NCBI GenBank assembly: GCA_013339895.1
Contig: JABACO010000012.1
Location: 6,992,625-7,056,624, forward strand
Source of the DNA: Ephydatia muelleri
Taxonomy: Eukaryota; Porifera; Demospongiae; Spongillida; Spongillidae
DNA: 64,000 bases
Direction: 5' to 3'
Below, in pieces: positions 11,558 to 22,606 of the stretch (positions are counted from its first letter, which is position 1; each line of letters begins with the position of its first letter). Position numbers and translations under genes: made by a program. The notes below the pieces were generated by a model, which had not been told where the DNA came from, did not search any database, and worked only from the letters and a program-made list of their open reading frames with translations.

Positions 11558-11893
11558 CTATGAACTTTCCACAGTTGCACTAGACAGTTCTTTTTCAATC
11601 CTCATCTTCACTGACCACTCTTTGATTGGTCCCCGCCTGTCTATGTAATGATCCTTTCCAGTTTTTTGCTTAAGGTCATGCAGAGCAGAATAGAGTTCAC
11701 TGATATGTTTTCTCTCAGCAGGTGAGTGACAGGGCCTAATGTACACCTTGGAATACTTGGGAGAGTTCTTAAGAGATTTAGCTTTGCGAAGAACTAGAGA
11801 CCTGTGAAGGCTACTAGCAAAACGGACTTTCAATAAGCGCGGTCGATTTCCATATCTGGAGATAGAATGGGGTTCTGGCTTTACTAGAATAAA
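11558..11893 (-). pseudogene. LINE ORF1, C-terminal remnant
   Basis: Basic segment including RPRLLKVRFASS, VLRKAKSLK and SPAERKHISELY, a pattern typical of the C-terminal part of CR1/L2-type ORF1 nucleic-acid-binding proteins. It ends 15 bp before the ORF2 start. Only about 110 codons remain; an in-frame stop at about 11,896 marks the upstream limit. Confidence 0.65.
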
Positions 11894-11900
11894 CCTTTAC

Positions 11901-12273
11901 TGTCTGACAGGTATCACAACAGTTAATCTGTGAAGCACAAAGCCATTTTTATTTAGTGTATCAATTCATCACTTCTCAATAGGATTGTATCAGACCATGG
12001 TTTAAACGCACATCCCTTCTCATTCGAAAATAACAGTGCGGTCAGCAAAAATGTGAAAAGCTACACTTTTCAACATTATAATTGAGGTGTACAAATATCA
12101 AGATTAATTTATTGAATTATTTCCATTCAATAAGCCTTCCAAAATCTTTCAATGGTGAAACCCTTTTACTGATAAATGTGTTTAATTTCTTGCTGCATTT
12201 CCACGTCCATGGTCAAATACCAATATTATTACTAACACCTTTCCAAATGAATGATTCGTACCAAATTCAAGTC
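11901..12273. other. gene-free stretch between LINE and hAT
   Basis: May include LINE 5' sequence; no coding support. Confidence 0.4.
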
Positions 12274-12281
12274 CTTCGAAC

Positions 12282-14455
12282 CAGTGTTGCCGCGGTCAGC
12301 CGCGATCGATCCGGTACGATCACTGCGAACCGTACCAGATCATTCCGGTCACGTTCGCGGACGATGGCTGACCGTTTACAATCCATCCGGTCAAAGTTGA
12401 CGGTTACCGGGAAAATCTAGACGGTACGGTTACGGACGAACCAGACGCTTGAGTGTTTGGTATAATATATTAATAAACACATGAACAATAATTTTAAATA
12501 GCCTGTTTATACAAGTTTAAAAGTTAGTTAAACGTTGAAATTTTTCGAAGAAAGATGACTCTTTCCACCCTTCCTCCATCCATGCGCCATCTTTTTCGTT
12601 CCACGATCAGTTTTAGCTGTGAGAATACTCTCTCAGAGGGCGCACTGGAAGCTGGAATAGCCAGGTACTTGAGAGCCATCAAGGCAACGCGTGGGAACTT
12701 GACTTGATTGTCACTCCACCACTCCATGACATTGTTGACCCGCCAATTGGTAACTGGCTCTTGCATATATCTTTTGAATTCATCCAACACCGTTTCTCTT
12801 TTGCTTTTATGCGTGTCACTTTCAGAAGCCGATAAGCTCTCACACTAAAAAATGAAGAATAAATTTGTACAAAGCAATGAAACTGACTTGCCTCAAAATC
12901 AAAGTAGGAATCCAAAGGTATTTGGGTTGTAGGAACTGAACTGTGTTCCATCACTTCCATGTTCGCTTCCAGAGGCTCGGTGTCCACACCCGCAATGTTC
13001 AGAAGCTCCTCTTTGAACTGCTTTATACCATTCTCTCTTTCTCTAGGTGTCAACCAATTCAGGCTTTTATGGCCAGGGTGAACTAGTGCAGCATCGGTTG
13101 TCAGAGCAATAGAGGATGCACGCTGCACTGAAGCTTTGATCTGTGTATAATGATTAGTGTAATTATAATTATAGATAATTAAAATTTAAATTAACCACCA
13201 TTTTTTATATGGTAACTGAGCATGACATCATTGACATGTAAATCATCCTATGCATGCATGAATGAATAGAGTGCATTGTGGATATACCTTTGCCTCGAGT
13301 TCTGCCACTGTGCCGCATCCTCCAATTCTGTTGTTTTAGTTCTGTGAGGAAGAGAGTATCCCCCATGGGAAATGTACTGCAAGTACTGACGATACTCCGG
13401 AATATCATTTATTGATGGTGGAAGGATTGCTGCTGAATGAGCTTTGACCATCAATGCGTATGCATGCTTGTGTTCCTCATCGGTCAAGCGGGGCGCAAAA
13501 TGCTTTGTAACGAATCCACTGAGAATTCCTCGCCCTTGTGCCGATGCTACGCCCTTGGAGTCAATCTGCTTAGCGGGCTCTTCACTGTAACACAAAAAAC
13601 GCATCCGTCGTTACGCATGCATGGATGAGCCACGAGTGCATGCATGAAGCCTCCAACCTGCATACATGTTATGAACATCAATCAGATGTTTTTTCATCCT
13701 TGTAGTAGACCCATCACTGCGAGGAATCCAAACGGTTTCACCTCCCTTTTGACATAAAGCACACAAAGCCCATTTGTCACAGTTAGCGCGAGGAGAGAGC
13801 TTATAGTGCTTCCACAGCCACACGTTCAAAAATTTAGGACCAGAAGGATGGAATGTACCCTTAACGTCAGGTTTCAGTTCCGCACTAGTAGGACCGCACT
13901 GTTTCATTTTCTTAGCAGCAGGAGGCTCTCCCGCACCACTGACTGATATGTCATCTGATTCAGATCTGGATCCTGCAGATTGCTCCATCCGGAAGACTGT
14001 AAACTTGAGGACTTAAGCGCTTATGTATGGCTAACGGCTCTGTAATAGATCCCTGCACACAAACGGCAATAAAAATCAATGCATGTGCTTTTATATAGTG
14101 TTCACCAAACTGGCATACACATGTAATCACATGAATGAATGCTAGGCATGCACGTGATTGTCTAGCAAGTCAGTAGCAACACCTCACTGGCAGGGGCAGG
14201 CTTTTGCCTGCTCTTGCCGACACCTCCATGCTGGTCCTGCATGACAGGCTCCGATCGCGAGTACTGCAAAATGTATACATCATACATGTAAATTACATCA
14301 GTCGGTAACCGTGTAAATTTTTTACGGTTCCCGGTTAACTGGCGGTTTAGTGATTCGCGACCAGTATTACGTCATGCAATTTTTCTGGCGGTTTGTCAGG
14401 CCAACCATATCGCCGATTTGTTTTCACGGTTGACGGTCCAACCGCGGCAACACTG
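12282..14455 (-). mobile_element. hAT element with internal deletion, 2.17 kb
   Basis: Terminal inverted repeats begin cagtgttgccgcggt on both sides (15 bp perfect). The 8 bases cttcgaac occur at 12,274-12,281 and again at 14,456-14,463, a perfect 8-bp target duplication as hAT elements make. Both arms carry more partly inverted ccg/cgg-rich words (ggttaccgg, cggtaaccg, gacggtacgg). The minus-strand transposase inside keeps both ends but lacks the middle. Confidence 0.93.
12524..13988 (-). pseudogene. hAT transposase, catalytic core deleted
   Basis: The first exon from 13,988 encodes a Ser/acidic leader and a BED zinc finger (KWALCALCQKGG then TTRMKKHLIDVHN). The next block (13,604-13,248) has the helical region after the BED finger. 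Around 13,100 the frame reads SIALTTDA, where hAT transposases place the first catalytic Asp, and then jumps to LVHPGHKSLNWL. The last exon (about 12,849-12,524) holds the hAT C-terminal dimerisation block with WW, FPRVALMALKYLAIPASSAPSERVFS. About 200-300 residues of the RNase-H-like core that other hAT proteins have are absent. Such a product could at most bind DNA or dimerise. Confidence 0.85.
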
Positions 14456-14463
14456 CTTCGAAC

Positions 14464-15160
14464 AGATCCGTAGATGCTCATCTCGAGCAGTAATGTAGAG
14501 AACGTTAACCATCAACTGTGAAAAAGGAGATATTGAAGTATTTTGCCCACGTGTACGACATGCAATGCACATAGTATTCCCATGAGAACGTGCATGGGAA
14601 AACCCGTATATGAACAGATACCTCCTTCGTCTTCCTCATTACACTATAGTTAGCCATCAACAACTTCAAACTGTGATGTCATGCGCCTTAGAATTCGCTT
14701 CTTATTCTGTGTACAGCCTTTAGGATATTGGCTCTCCACCTTGTACGTGCGGGCATTTTCTACAGTATGGGTCTCTCGTTGCCTTGTCATCACTATTTTC
14801 CAAGCCCGCCATCACTATTTTCCAAGCCCGCTTTGCAGTCATCATGATGAAAGTGTCATCTGTAACTATAGTGCTAAAGCAATCGCATGGTGAATTAGAT
14901 TTTGCGCTTGTACTTTGATCCTTCGGGATGCATAAAACTAAAGGTACCCGACGTGGTTGGCAATGGTACAGCTGTTACTTTGCCGACCATTGTAATCGTC
15001 TCGTCCCCAGACCCGCTTACTTACATGTATAGGGTTCGTGATGCGTCATTAAATATCTGCCTCAACGACTTAAACTACCATACATACGTTTTCAGGGGCT
15101 CTTTCACTGGTTGCAAAGTGCAGCGGCCAGCGCAAGTACGTTGCACTCCTAGAATGTGCA
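14464..15160. other. HSP70 upstream region
   Basis: No gene. A 22-23-bp tandem duplication (catcactattttccaagccc) sits at about 14,788-14,832. I could not find a clean array of GAA/TTC heat-shock elements; agaat at about 15,150 is the only weak half-site near the TATA box. Confidence 0.5.
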
Positions 15161-15168
15161 TATAAATA
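15161..15168 (+). promoter_or_regulatory. TATA box of HSP70
   Basis: tataaata lies 69-76 bp before the start codon, a fitting distance for a short 5' leader beginning near 15,190. Confidence 0.6.
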
Positions 15169-15236
15169 TACTCCACGTTGTAGTAACGTCGCTTATCAGA
15201 GATTTCATTTGCGCACGTGTAAAGTTAGAATCAACG

Positions 15237-17201
15237 ATGGCGAAGAAGACACCGGCAATCGGTATTGATCTCGGAACGACCTACTCCTGCGTGGGCGTCT
15301 TCCAGCACGGCAAGGTGGAAATTATAGCCAACGACCAGGGCAACCGCACCACACCTAGCTACGTCGCCTTCACAGAAACCGAGCGTCTCATCGGAGACGC
15401 CGCCAAGAACCAGGCGGCCATGAACCCCAACAACACAGTGTTCGACGCCAAGCGTATGATCGGAAGGAAATTCGACGACCCCACCATCCAAGCCGACATG
15501 AAGCACTGGCCGTTCACCGTCATCAACGAAGGCGGTCGACCCAAGATCCAGGTAGAATACAAGTATGAAATAAAAACTTTCTTCCCCGAAGAGATATCGT
15601 CTATGGTACTGATAAAGATGAAGGAGACTGCGGAAGCTTTCCTGGGGAGCACTGCTAATGATGCCGTCATCACGGTACCAGCCTACTTCAACGACTCGCA
15701 GCGACAGGCCACCAAGGACGCCGGGGTGATCGCGGGACTGAACGTGCTGCGAATCATCAACGAGCCTACTGCGGCCGCCATTGCTTACGGACTGGACAAG
15801 AAACTGAAGTCGGAACAGAACATCCTCATCTTCGACCTTGGAGGCGGAACCTTTGATGTCTCGATATTGACAATAGAAGAGGGCATCTTTGAGGTTAAGT
15901 CGACTGCAGGAGATACCCACTTGGGAGGAGAAGACTTTGACAACAGAATGGTGAACCATTTTGTCCAGGAGTTTAAGAGGAAATACAAAAAAGACATGTC
16001 TGCCAACAAGAAGGCCATACGCAGGTTGCGTACCGCCTGTGAGCGAGCAAAGAGAACCCTCTCGTCCAGTGCCCAGGCCAGCATTGAGATTGACTCCCTC
16101 CACGAAGGAGTTGATTTCTATGCTACCATCACCAGGGCCCGCTTTGAGGAGCTGAACGCAGATCTGTTCAGAGGCACGCTAGAGCCAGTGGAGAAAGCAC
16201 TTCGTGATGCCAAGTTTGACAAGGCCCAGATCAACGAGGTTGTGTTGGTCGGTGGGTCAACTCGTATCCCCAAGGTTCAGAAGCTTCTGCAGGACTTCTT
16301 CAATGGCAAGGAGCTGAACAAGTCCATCAACCCTGATGAGGCAGTTGCATACGGAGCAGCCGTTCAAGGTGCTATTCTGAGTGGAGACAAAAGCCAGCAA
16401 GTTCAGGACCTGCTCCTGTTGGACGTCATCCCACTCTCACTTGGTCTCGAGACTGCTGGTGGTGTCATGACAACCCTGTTAAAGCGCAACTCCACCATAC
16501 CCAAGAAGGAGACCCAGACCTTCACCACCTACTCTGACAACCAGACATCTGTATTGATCCAGGTGTACGAGGGAGAACGTGTCATGACTAAAGACAACAA
16601 CCTGTTGGGGAAGTTTGAACTCACCAACATCCCTCCTGCGCCGCGCGGTGTGCCACAAATAGAAGTGACCTTTGACATTGACAGGAACGGCATCCTCAAT
16701 GTGAGTGCAGCCGAGAAGAGCACTGGGAAGGAGAACAAGATCACCATCACCAACGACAAGGGCCGGTTGAGTGCTGACGATATAGAGCGCATGGTGAAGG
16801 AGGCAGAGACATTCAAGACCCAGGATGAGCAGCAAAGAGCTAAGATAGCAGCCAAGAACAGCTTGGAAACCTATGCGTTCTCAATGAAAAGCACCATGGA
16901 GGAGGATGCAGTGAAAAGTAAGTTGAGCGAGGAAGACAGGAAAAAGATACTGGATAAAGTGGCTGAGGTGACCAGCTGGTTGGAAAAGAACCAGGGAGCA
17001 GAGAAGGAAGAGTTTGAGGATAAGCTGAAGGAGCTAGAGAAGGTATGCATGCCTCTTATGACGAAGGTGTACCAAGGGGGAGGTGGTGGTGCTCCTGGGG
17101 GTGCTCCAAGAGCACCAGGGGCAGCAGAGGAAACTAGAGGTGGTGGGGGTGTACCTGGAGGAGGCTCCAAGGCTGGTCCAACCATAGAAGAAGTTGACTG
17201 A
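15237..17201 (+). CDS. HSP70: Cytosolic heat-shock protein 70, intronless
   Basis: A 654-residue chaperone that binds and releases unfolded polypeptides by ATP hydrolysis in the cytosol and nucleus. All three HSP70 signatures are present: IDLGTTYS (residues 10-17), [12 protein letters not shown] (about 200) and [13 protein letters not shown] (about 340). The lysine-rich nuclear-localisation segment ([18 protein letters not shown]) lies near 250. The substrate-binding domain, lid and a Gly/Pro-rich linker follow, ending in IEEVD, the TPR co-chaperone handle of cytosolic forms. The start at 15,237 ([13 protein letters not shown]) matches the family; an in-frame ATG at 15,156 would add 27 residues unlike HSP70. 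Lack of introns is typical of heat-inducible copies. A TATA box is at 15,161. C-terminal fragments related to this gene recur at 32.9 and 42.6 kb. Confidence 0.98.
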   Translation: MAKKTPAIGIDLGTTYSCVGVFQHGKVEIIANDQGNRTTPSYVAFTETERLIGDAAKNQAAMNPNNTVFDAKRMIGRKFDDPTIQADMKHWPFTVINEGGRPKIQVEYKYEIKTFFPEEISSMVLIKMKETAEAFLGSTANDAVITVPAYFNDSQRQATKDAGVIAGLNVLRIINEPTAAAIAYGLDKKLKSEQNILIFDLGGGTFDVSILTIEEGIFEVKSTAGDTHLGGEDFDNRMVNHFVQEFKRKYKKDMSANKKAIRRLRTACERAKRTLSSSAQASIEIDSLHEGVDFYATITRARFEELNADLFRGTLEPVEKALRDAKFDKAQINEVVLVGGSTRIPKVQKLLQDFFNGKELNKSINPDEAVAYGAAVQGAILSGDKSQQVQDLLLLDVIPLSLGLETAGGVMTTLLKRNSTIPKKETQTFTTYSDNQTSVLIQVYEGERVMTKDNNLLGKFELTNIPPAPRGVPQIEVTFDIDRNGILNVSAAEKSTGKENKITITNDKGRLSADDIERMVKEAETFKTQDEQQRAKIAAKNSLETYAFSMKSTMEEDAVKSKLSEEDRKKILDKVAEVTSWLEKNQGAEKEEFEDKLKELEKVCMPLMTKVYQGGGGGAPGGAPRAPGAAEETRGGGGVPGGGSKAGPTIEEVD

Positions 17202-17401
17202 GGTAATATGAGACATTGATGGGGTTGATTCACTGTGCACTGCTGTACCACTTGCTGTTGATTTTGATTTGCTAATTGGGAAGGGGCAGGTGATGTCATT
17301 TGTGCTGCGTGCACATAGTCTCATTCATAATTACAATGAAAAATAGAGATGATTAACTTCAATATCATTCTGTATAGAAGTCCGCTAAAAATCTGATACA
17401 A

Positions 17402-17632
17402 AATGTTTAAAGCTAGTACAAGTTGGTGATATCAAATTTTTTGATGCAAGTTTTAAAAAAATTGGTTTTTTATTGCGGTTGTGTCATCCATCACTCGTCG
17501 CATTGCTGTTAAAAATGCTTACAGCTAGTATAAGTTGGTGACATTCTATTTGATGCAATTTTTTGATGCAAGTTTTAAAAATTAGGTTTTTCATTGCGGT
17601 TGTGTCATCCATCACTCGTTGAATTGCAGTTT
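17402..17632 (+). repeat. tandem duplication of about 115 bp downstream of HSP70
   Basis: Two adjacent copies share agctagta(c/t)aagttggtga, gatgcaagttttaaaaa and attgcggttgtgtcatcc, in the same order. Confidence 0.85.
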
Positions 17633-17639
17633 TCAGTGT

Positions 17640-19375
17640 AGCCATCAACATTTTATACCAGCATGGTACAAGATGTCACACTCTTATAATAGTAACAACG
17701 TTGGAGACAAGTTTCTGCAAAACACACAATAATGCAAAAAACCAAGGAGGGTAGGATATTGAACTAACAGTTACGAATCTAAAACTCCGCTTGCGCAAAG
17801 AAAGGCATCGTGTTGAACAATAGTTAACACGTGCGCATCAAGCTATTTATTTCCCGGTAAAAAGATAGCGTGTTTATAGTCAACTTTCTCCGTATCCCGC
17901 CTTATAAATCGTTTGAAGGTAAGAACTAAAGAGCAAAGTGTGGTTAGTGAAGCTATATGAATACAACACTGAGGCTACTACGCGCCCGACATACAGCGTG
18001 TAGATTCATGAATAAATCAAGCAACACGTGTGGGTGTAAATTAGAAGACCTGTGCAGGCTCTGTGGGTACAAGGTGCACAAAGGCTGGCAAACAGTGAGG
18101 AAGCAAGCGGCTGTCTCCACGGAGCTAGAATGCCACCCACATGCATATAAATGCACATGCTTCACTGCATGGGGAATGTCCACCTTTCATGTGGATGCTT
18201 CTTTACATCATGGCCAGAAATGGAGGACATGAGTGAAGGTTGTGATAGAGATTTGAGAATTCTGATTTCACCAATAACTTTGCCACCTTTTTTAATGATT
18301 TATCATGTTTCAAGACAAGAAATTATTAATTCAAATCAATTAACTAAAATTATTTTTTTCAAATTGAATTCCAAACAGGTTTAGTATTCTCTAAAAATCG
18401 GTCTGATTATAATATACGTGTATCATGTAAAGAACATTAAGCATCCATTAATTAAATTCAAGACAAATTAACTAATTACAACCGAGCATAATTAATTATA
18501 TTCATAAACGTATGTCATTATGTGCGTCATCTTTTGAATATTGATGTATCGTCTGCTCACGAGACTTCGGCTCACGAGACCATTAAAATAGTAAGACTAC
18601 GATATAGTGTGCCAAACCTCCGTTTCTGCAACGAGAAAAACAGTACGCCCACGCTTATGTGGATTGATGCAGCGCAAGTGCGCAAATTAAAAATTCTGCG
18701 TGCCAGACTAGTGTATAATAACAGGTCCTGACATGTTTTTGTTGTTGCCCAAACACTATCAAAACTATATCCTACATACGCATGCACAAATTTAGTTGAG
18801 CGTTTTGTTTGTTCCCAGGCCATACCAAGTAATTTCTTGCATTCTCACGCGACACAATAGTGGAACTAATCATGATAACCGATTGAGTATTTTAACGCGA
18901 GGTGTCGCTACATCAGGCGGGAATGAGAATAGTAGTGCCGTTTCGTTGGCGTAAGTTAAGCCAAAGCGTTCGAAGCTATCAAACAGCACATGGAGAAATT
19001 TCTGTTGTATACATGTAGCTCACGATTATTTACCCATCTGAATCATTTTTAATGTGCTGGTGCAATTTGCATGGTCATATCAGCAAAAAGCATAGTGGGT
19101 TTAGATAATCGTGGGATTCGGGGATAAAAACACGAAGTTAAAGCAAGATCCCACAATATACATTTTATCATACAGAAAAGGTGTAGTATGATGCGTTGAA
19201 AAAGGAAGTCCATAGCTATAGCCATGTACAAGTTGTGTAACATGTGTGATTACAAGGAGATGTACATTTACGATTTTTAAAATATCCTAAGCAAATTTAG
19301 GAAAGCGTCATATCATGCACACATACGAACGGCTTAAAATCCTGGAATAACTCTTTTGCATGGATATTAGGTGCG
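17640..19375. other. gene-free stretch
   Basis: No supported gene or transposon end. AT-rich between 18,240 and 18,520. Confidence 0.5.
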
Positions 19376-19379
19376 CAAA

Positions 19380-19520
19380 AGTACAGTGGTAAAGCCCGCT
19401 ACATGTACATGATTATCTGTTGGAATGCACCATTTTATCACATTCATAGACCAGTGGATGTTTGAAGGCAAACATTATGACCTCCTGCAGGCAACATCAT
19501 GCAGAGCTCATTCAAAACAT
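19380..19520 (+). repeat. direct repeat A (140 bp), first copy
   Basis: Shares aaagcccgctacatg, gcaccattttatcaca and ctgcaggcaacatcatgcag with 19,680-19,823. The two copies lie about 165 bp apart and just past the 3' end of the minus-strand gene that follows. Confidence 0.85.
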
Positions 19521-19679
19521 CTATAGTACAGGAGTAACAAGAGAGACAATATATAGATCATAATTGCAGACAACCTATAGACCTTATTCACAGCATGGTC
19601 TAGCCAGAGAATCAATTCCTGAACTGCTTTCACATTGATCAGCTGAATTAAGCCAGGATGAGGTGGATACATGCATGTG

Positions 19680-19823
19680 GTACAAGTAAAGCCCACTACA
19701 TGACTATCTGTTGGAACGCACCATTTTATCACACTCATTTAAAGTTCATAGGCCCGTGTATGTTTGAAGGCAAACATTATGAAATCCTGCAGGCAACATC
19801 ATGCAGAGCTCATTCAAAACATT
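19680..19823 (+). repeat. direct repeat A, second copy
   Basis: Near-identical to 19,380-19,520 apart from small indels. Confidence 0.85.
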
Positions 19824-19856
19824 GCAACTCATTGTAAACAACATTGCAGTAATGTT

Positions 19857-22606
19857 ATACATGTAGTTGTCCTCCAGCAGTACTGTAATCATGCTTTAAG
19901 GATGTCTTGGCAATGTTCATTTGATGTAGGTGTGTTTCCCGAGTTTCAGACCGATGGGCCTCAATCCCTCCTTCATGCCAGTATGCAGAATTATGCTTAG
20001 TGTAAGACCTCCTTTCTCTGGCATACTCACGCAGCTCTTCCAGCCTGTACTCTGTCTTCTGCTGGGGCATCCCACTGGTTGCTGGAGAAGTAATTTCTCT
20101 TGGCGTCATCATTATGCTTCTCCACACCTGAAAGAATATTTGACGTTTGCATACTATTACTGTACAATTTACCTTGACAAGAAAACTGCTTCATACTTCC
20201 ATGCTGTTTGGAACATGATACACCATGGCATGAATGTATGGAGTTACATGCTTGAGTTGGTGACCATCCTCTTTGATGCTCAAGAATAGTTCAACCCATC
20301 TCTTGCTCTATATAATATATATAAATACACAGTATGACAGTGCTCATTGTTTGGTGTACCTGACAACACACCTTCTGATGAATGTCATCTGCAGCATTTA
20401 ATGGTGGTGACTCACTGGATATCATAGTGTACAACTCTTCAAAATCCTGTTTTAACATTCAATATAGAAACCTGCTCAATATTGATTTAATTCTATCCAC
20501 CCCCACCCCAACCCTCCCCCTTGCATATACCGTCCACAGTTTAACAATAGTTGCCAGCAATGTACTTGGCAGAGGGATAGCTTTCATTTTTGGCGGAAGT
20601 AGCTAGTGTAAGTAGAAGATGACGGGATGCAATGTTTGTACATAGTGTGCATGTGTAACTTTAAAACTTTCTTCACACTTTCACCCGTTAAGGATGTCCA
20701 CTCAAAATTGCCACTACTTGACACTGATTCCCAAACATTGAATGAAACACCGCAACTTTTAACGCATGCCACCAGTTGATGTAGATGCAAGTTAGTGTGA
20801 AGACGAAGCTGATCATCCATTGACTTCATAATCAGTATAAGGTTCCGTAGCATCACATCAAAAATCCTTAACAATACATGTAATTCATCAAGTATCACAT
20901 GATGAAGTGGTATAGAAGTGAGTGGCCGATGTATTGAGCCTTTGTGCTGTGCTGCCATTTTGCCATTGGTAGCAAAGCCGCATCTGCAAGATTGCAGTTA
21001 GGACATGTAGGAATTTATATATATATTCCTCACCTAAGAGTAGCAAGTGTTCTCACAACAGTGTTGGTAAAGTGCGCTTTTGCCTTTGACATGTCCCATC
21101 TAGAGAAAGGCATTATGTACCACATTTCACTGTAACAGGCTTAGTACGTTCAAACCTGTCATCACGGTGCATCGTGCAAAATGGGCAAGCGTATATAGAA
21201 TTTGCTCCATTTAGACCCAGTGTCAAAAGCGTAAACTAACTATTAGAACATAGAAAGAACGTGCATGGGGTACCTCCTTAAACTAGACAACACCAACCTT
21301 CATGTCTGAACTCAGAAAGAGTTCAATAGGGTAAGGGTTACCATTGACATTGACAAAGCTGTCTGCTGAAGATGGTTAATTTCATCAAAGGTCACAGAAA
21401 ACGCTGCGGAGATTGTTTAGTAATCTTCCATACCTTTGACTACTGCAATAGTATGATTGCCTGCATGCACCGATAGTATTATAAATACTAAACATAACTG
21501 CATGAGTAGGTCTATTCACTTTCGTACCTAGTCCGGATAAGTATTGTCCAATAGAAGGTTCCAGGATAGCATATGATAACAGAATGAAATTAGACGTTCT
21601 TGAGAACTTAGCACCATCCCCAGAAATCCTGATTTTAATTTTTTTTACCAGATGCAAATACTGCTGGGTTCTTTGCTATCTGCATTGAGAAGAATGAATT
21701 ATTACATGCATGTATTGTTTGTAATGTTTACTATTACCAATATTGACAAGTGTTTGCACAAAGTACTTTCAAACGGCCGATAGGCACCTTCATATCCCTC
21801 GATGCGGATGAGGTCCAAGATATCATTAAGTTCGGTGCGCGTTTTTTTTTACAGCATTAGACCTTGGAAGCTCTGAGAAAAGCATGGAAAGTTCTTGGTA
21901 AAATTTGTCGCTTACTCCGAATCTATCTAGCGGATACAAAACCCTTAGATTTGCCTCGGTGCTGTCGGAGTTATCGATATCAGTGGTTCCTGATAACAGA
22001 GGCATAGTTAGAGGTTTTCCAGTGGTGGTATGACATGTGAGTCAAGAGTAATCCCGTATGATGGCATGCAGGAATTCCAACGCTCTACTTGTGCAACTAA
22101 CTACATCTTGTACTTTCCATCGAGCGTGCCTGCATGTTGCTTACATCATCTAATTCACCTCCTTTGTTACAATACTGTGAAGCAAGCGTTTCGTGTGCTT
22201 CAGTCAGTTCCTGCCTCACGAAAATTAGCTGATTCTGCAAATCGTATATCATAGCATCGGCTTCAGCCAATAAGTCGTTCGCTACGCTTCGTTCTTCAAC
22301 AAGCATGGCAGCAGGAAACAACTCACCTTTATAAATTGTAGTGATTGTGGAGCCAAATAGCACATCGATCCTCTTTGCACCCCTCATTTTTCTAAGTTTA
22401 GATGCAACACTCAGCGATCTGCGATACAATTGTGTTTCTAAACGTGTCGCGTCTGGGTCGAAAGACATGATATCGTCCTCAATACGTTCATTTAACAACG
22501 CCACGAAGCTTGTATCGCGGTGCTCCGTGAATTTGCCCAGTCTTCTAGCAGACGGTTTGGTTTCGCTACAGATAGTATAGACCATCAAGTTCAGTGGACC
22601 CCACAA
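19857..22606 (-). pseudogene. unclassified multicopy-family gene, multi-exon, frameshifted
   Basis: Blocks in minus-strand order: an N-terminal helical exon (22,606-22,150) ending GGELDD before a GT; an exon near 22,020-21,725 with FGVSDKFYQELSMLFSELPR; an exon at 21,640-21,520 with IRISGDGAKFSRTSNF; LGLNGANSIYACPFCTMHR near 21,200; RWDMSKAKAHF near 21,100; and IPLHHVILDELHVLLRIFDV at about 20,900. SKRWVELFLSIKEDGHQLKH (about 20,270) and FSCQGVEKHNDDAKR follow. I recall this motif series from many uncharacterised cnidarian and sponge proteins; copy number suggests a mobile or domesticated family, but I cannot name an enzyme. Frames break at the T9 run near 21,842, near 20,215 and near 20,050, so this copy is probably dead unless the assembly miscounts homopolymers. 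Confidence 0.7.

Larger units (their letters stand above)
1441..11900 (-). mobile_element. CR1/Jockey-like LINE, interrupted by a CACTA element
   Basis: A non-LTR retrotransposon read on the minus strand. An ORF1 remnant at 11,893-11,558 is followed by ORF2 with an AP-type endonuclease (11,542-10,796), then reverse transcriptase, and an ATT-rich tail. ORF2 is cut between STCTQ and LLTTLN by the DNA transposon at 2,674-9,926. Removing that insert and one TTG copy restores a continuous frame at the junction. One further frameshift lies near 10,835, next to a homopolymer. The 5' limit is uncertain; an in-frame stop lies upstream of the ORF1 remnant at about 11,896. Clade assignment rests on motif order and the C-terminal WNSLP block and is approximate. 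Confidence 0.85.

Noticed and set aside
14990-15236. Search for heat-shock elements in the HSP70 promoter.
   Set aside because: Only isolated GAA or TTC half-sites; no array of three alternating units that I would defend.
15231-17324. Long minus-strand frames opposite the HSP70 gene.
   Set aside because: Shadow frames of a strongly biased coding sequence; no independent motif.
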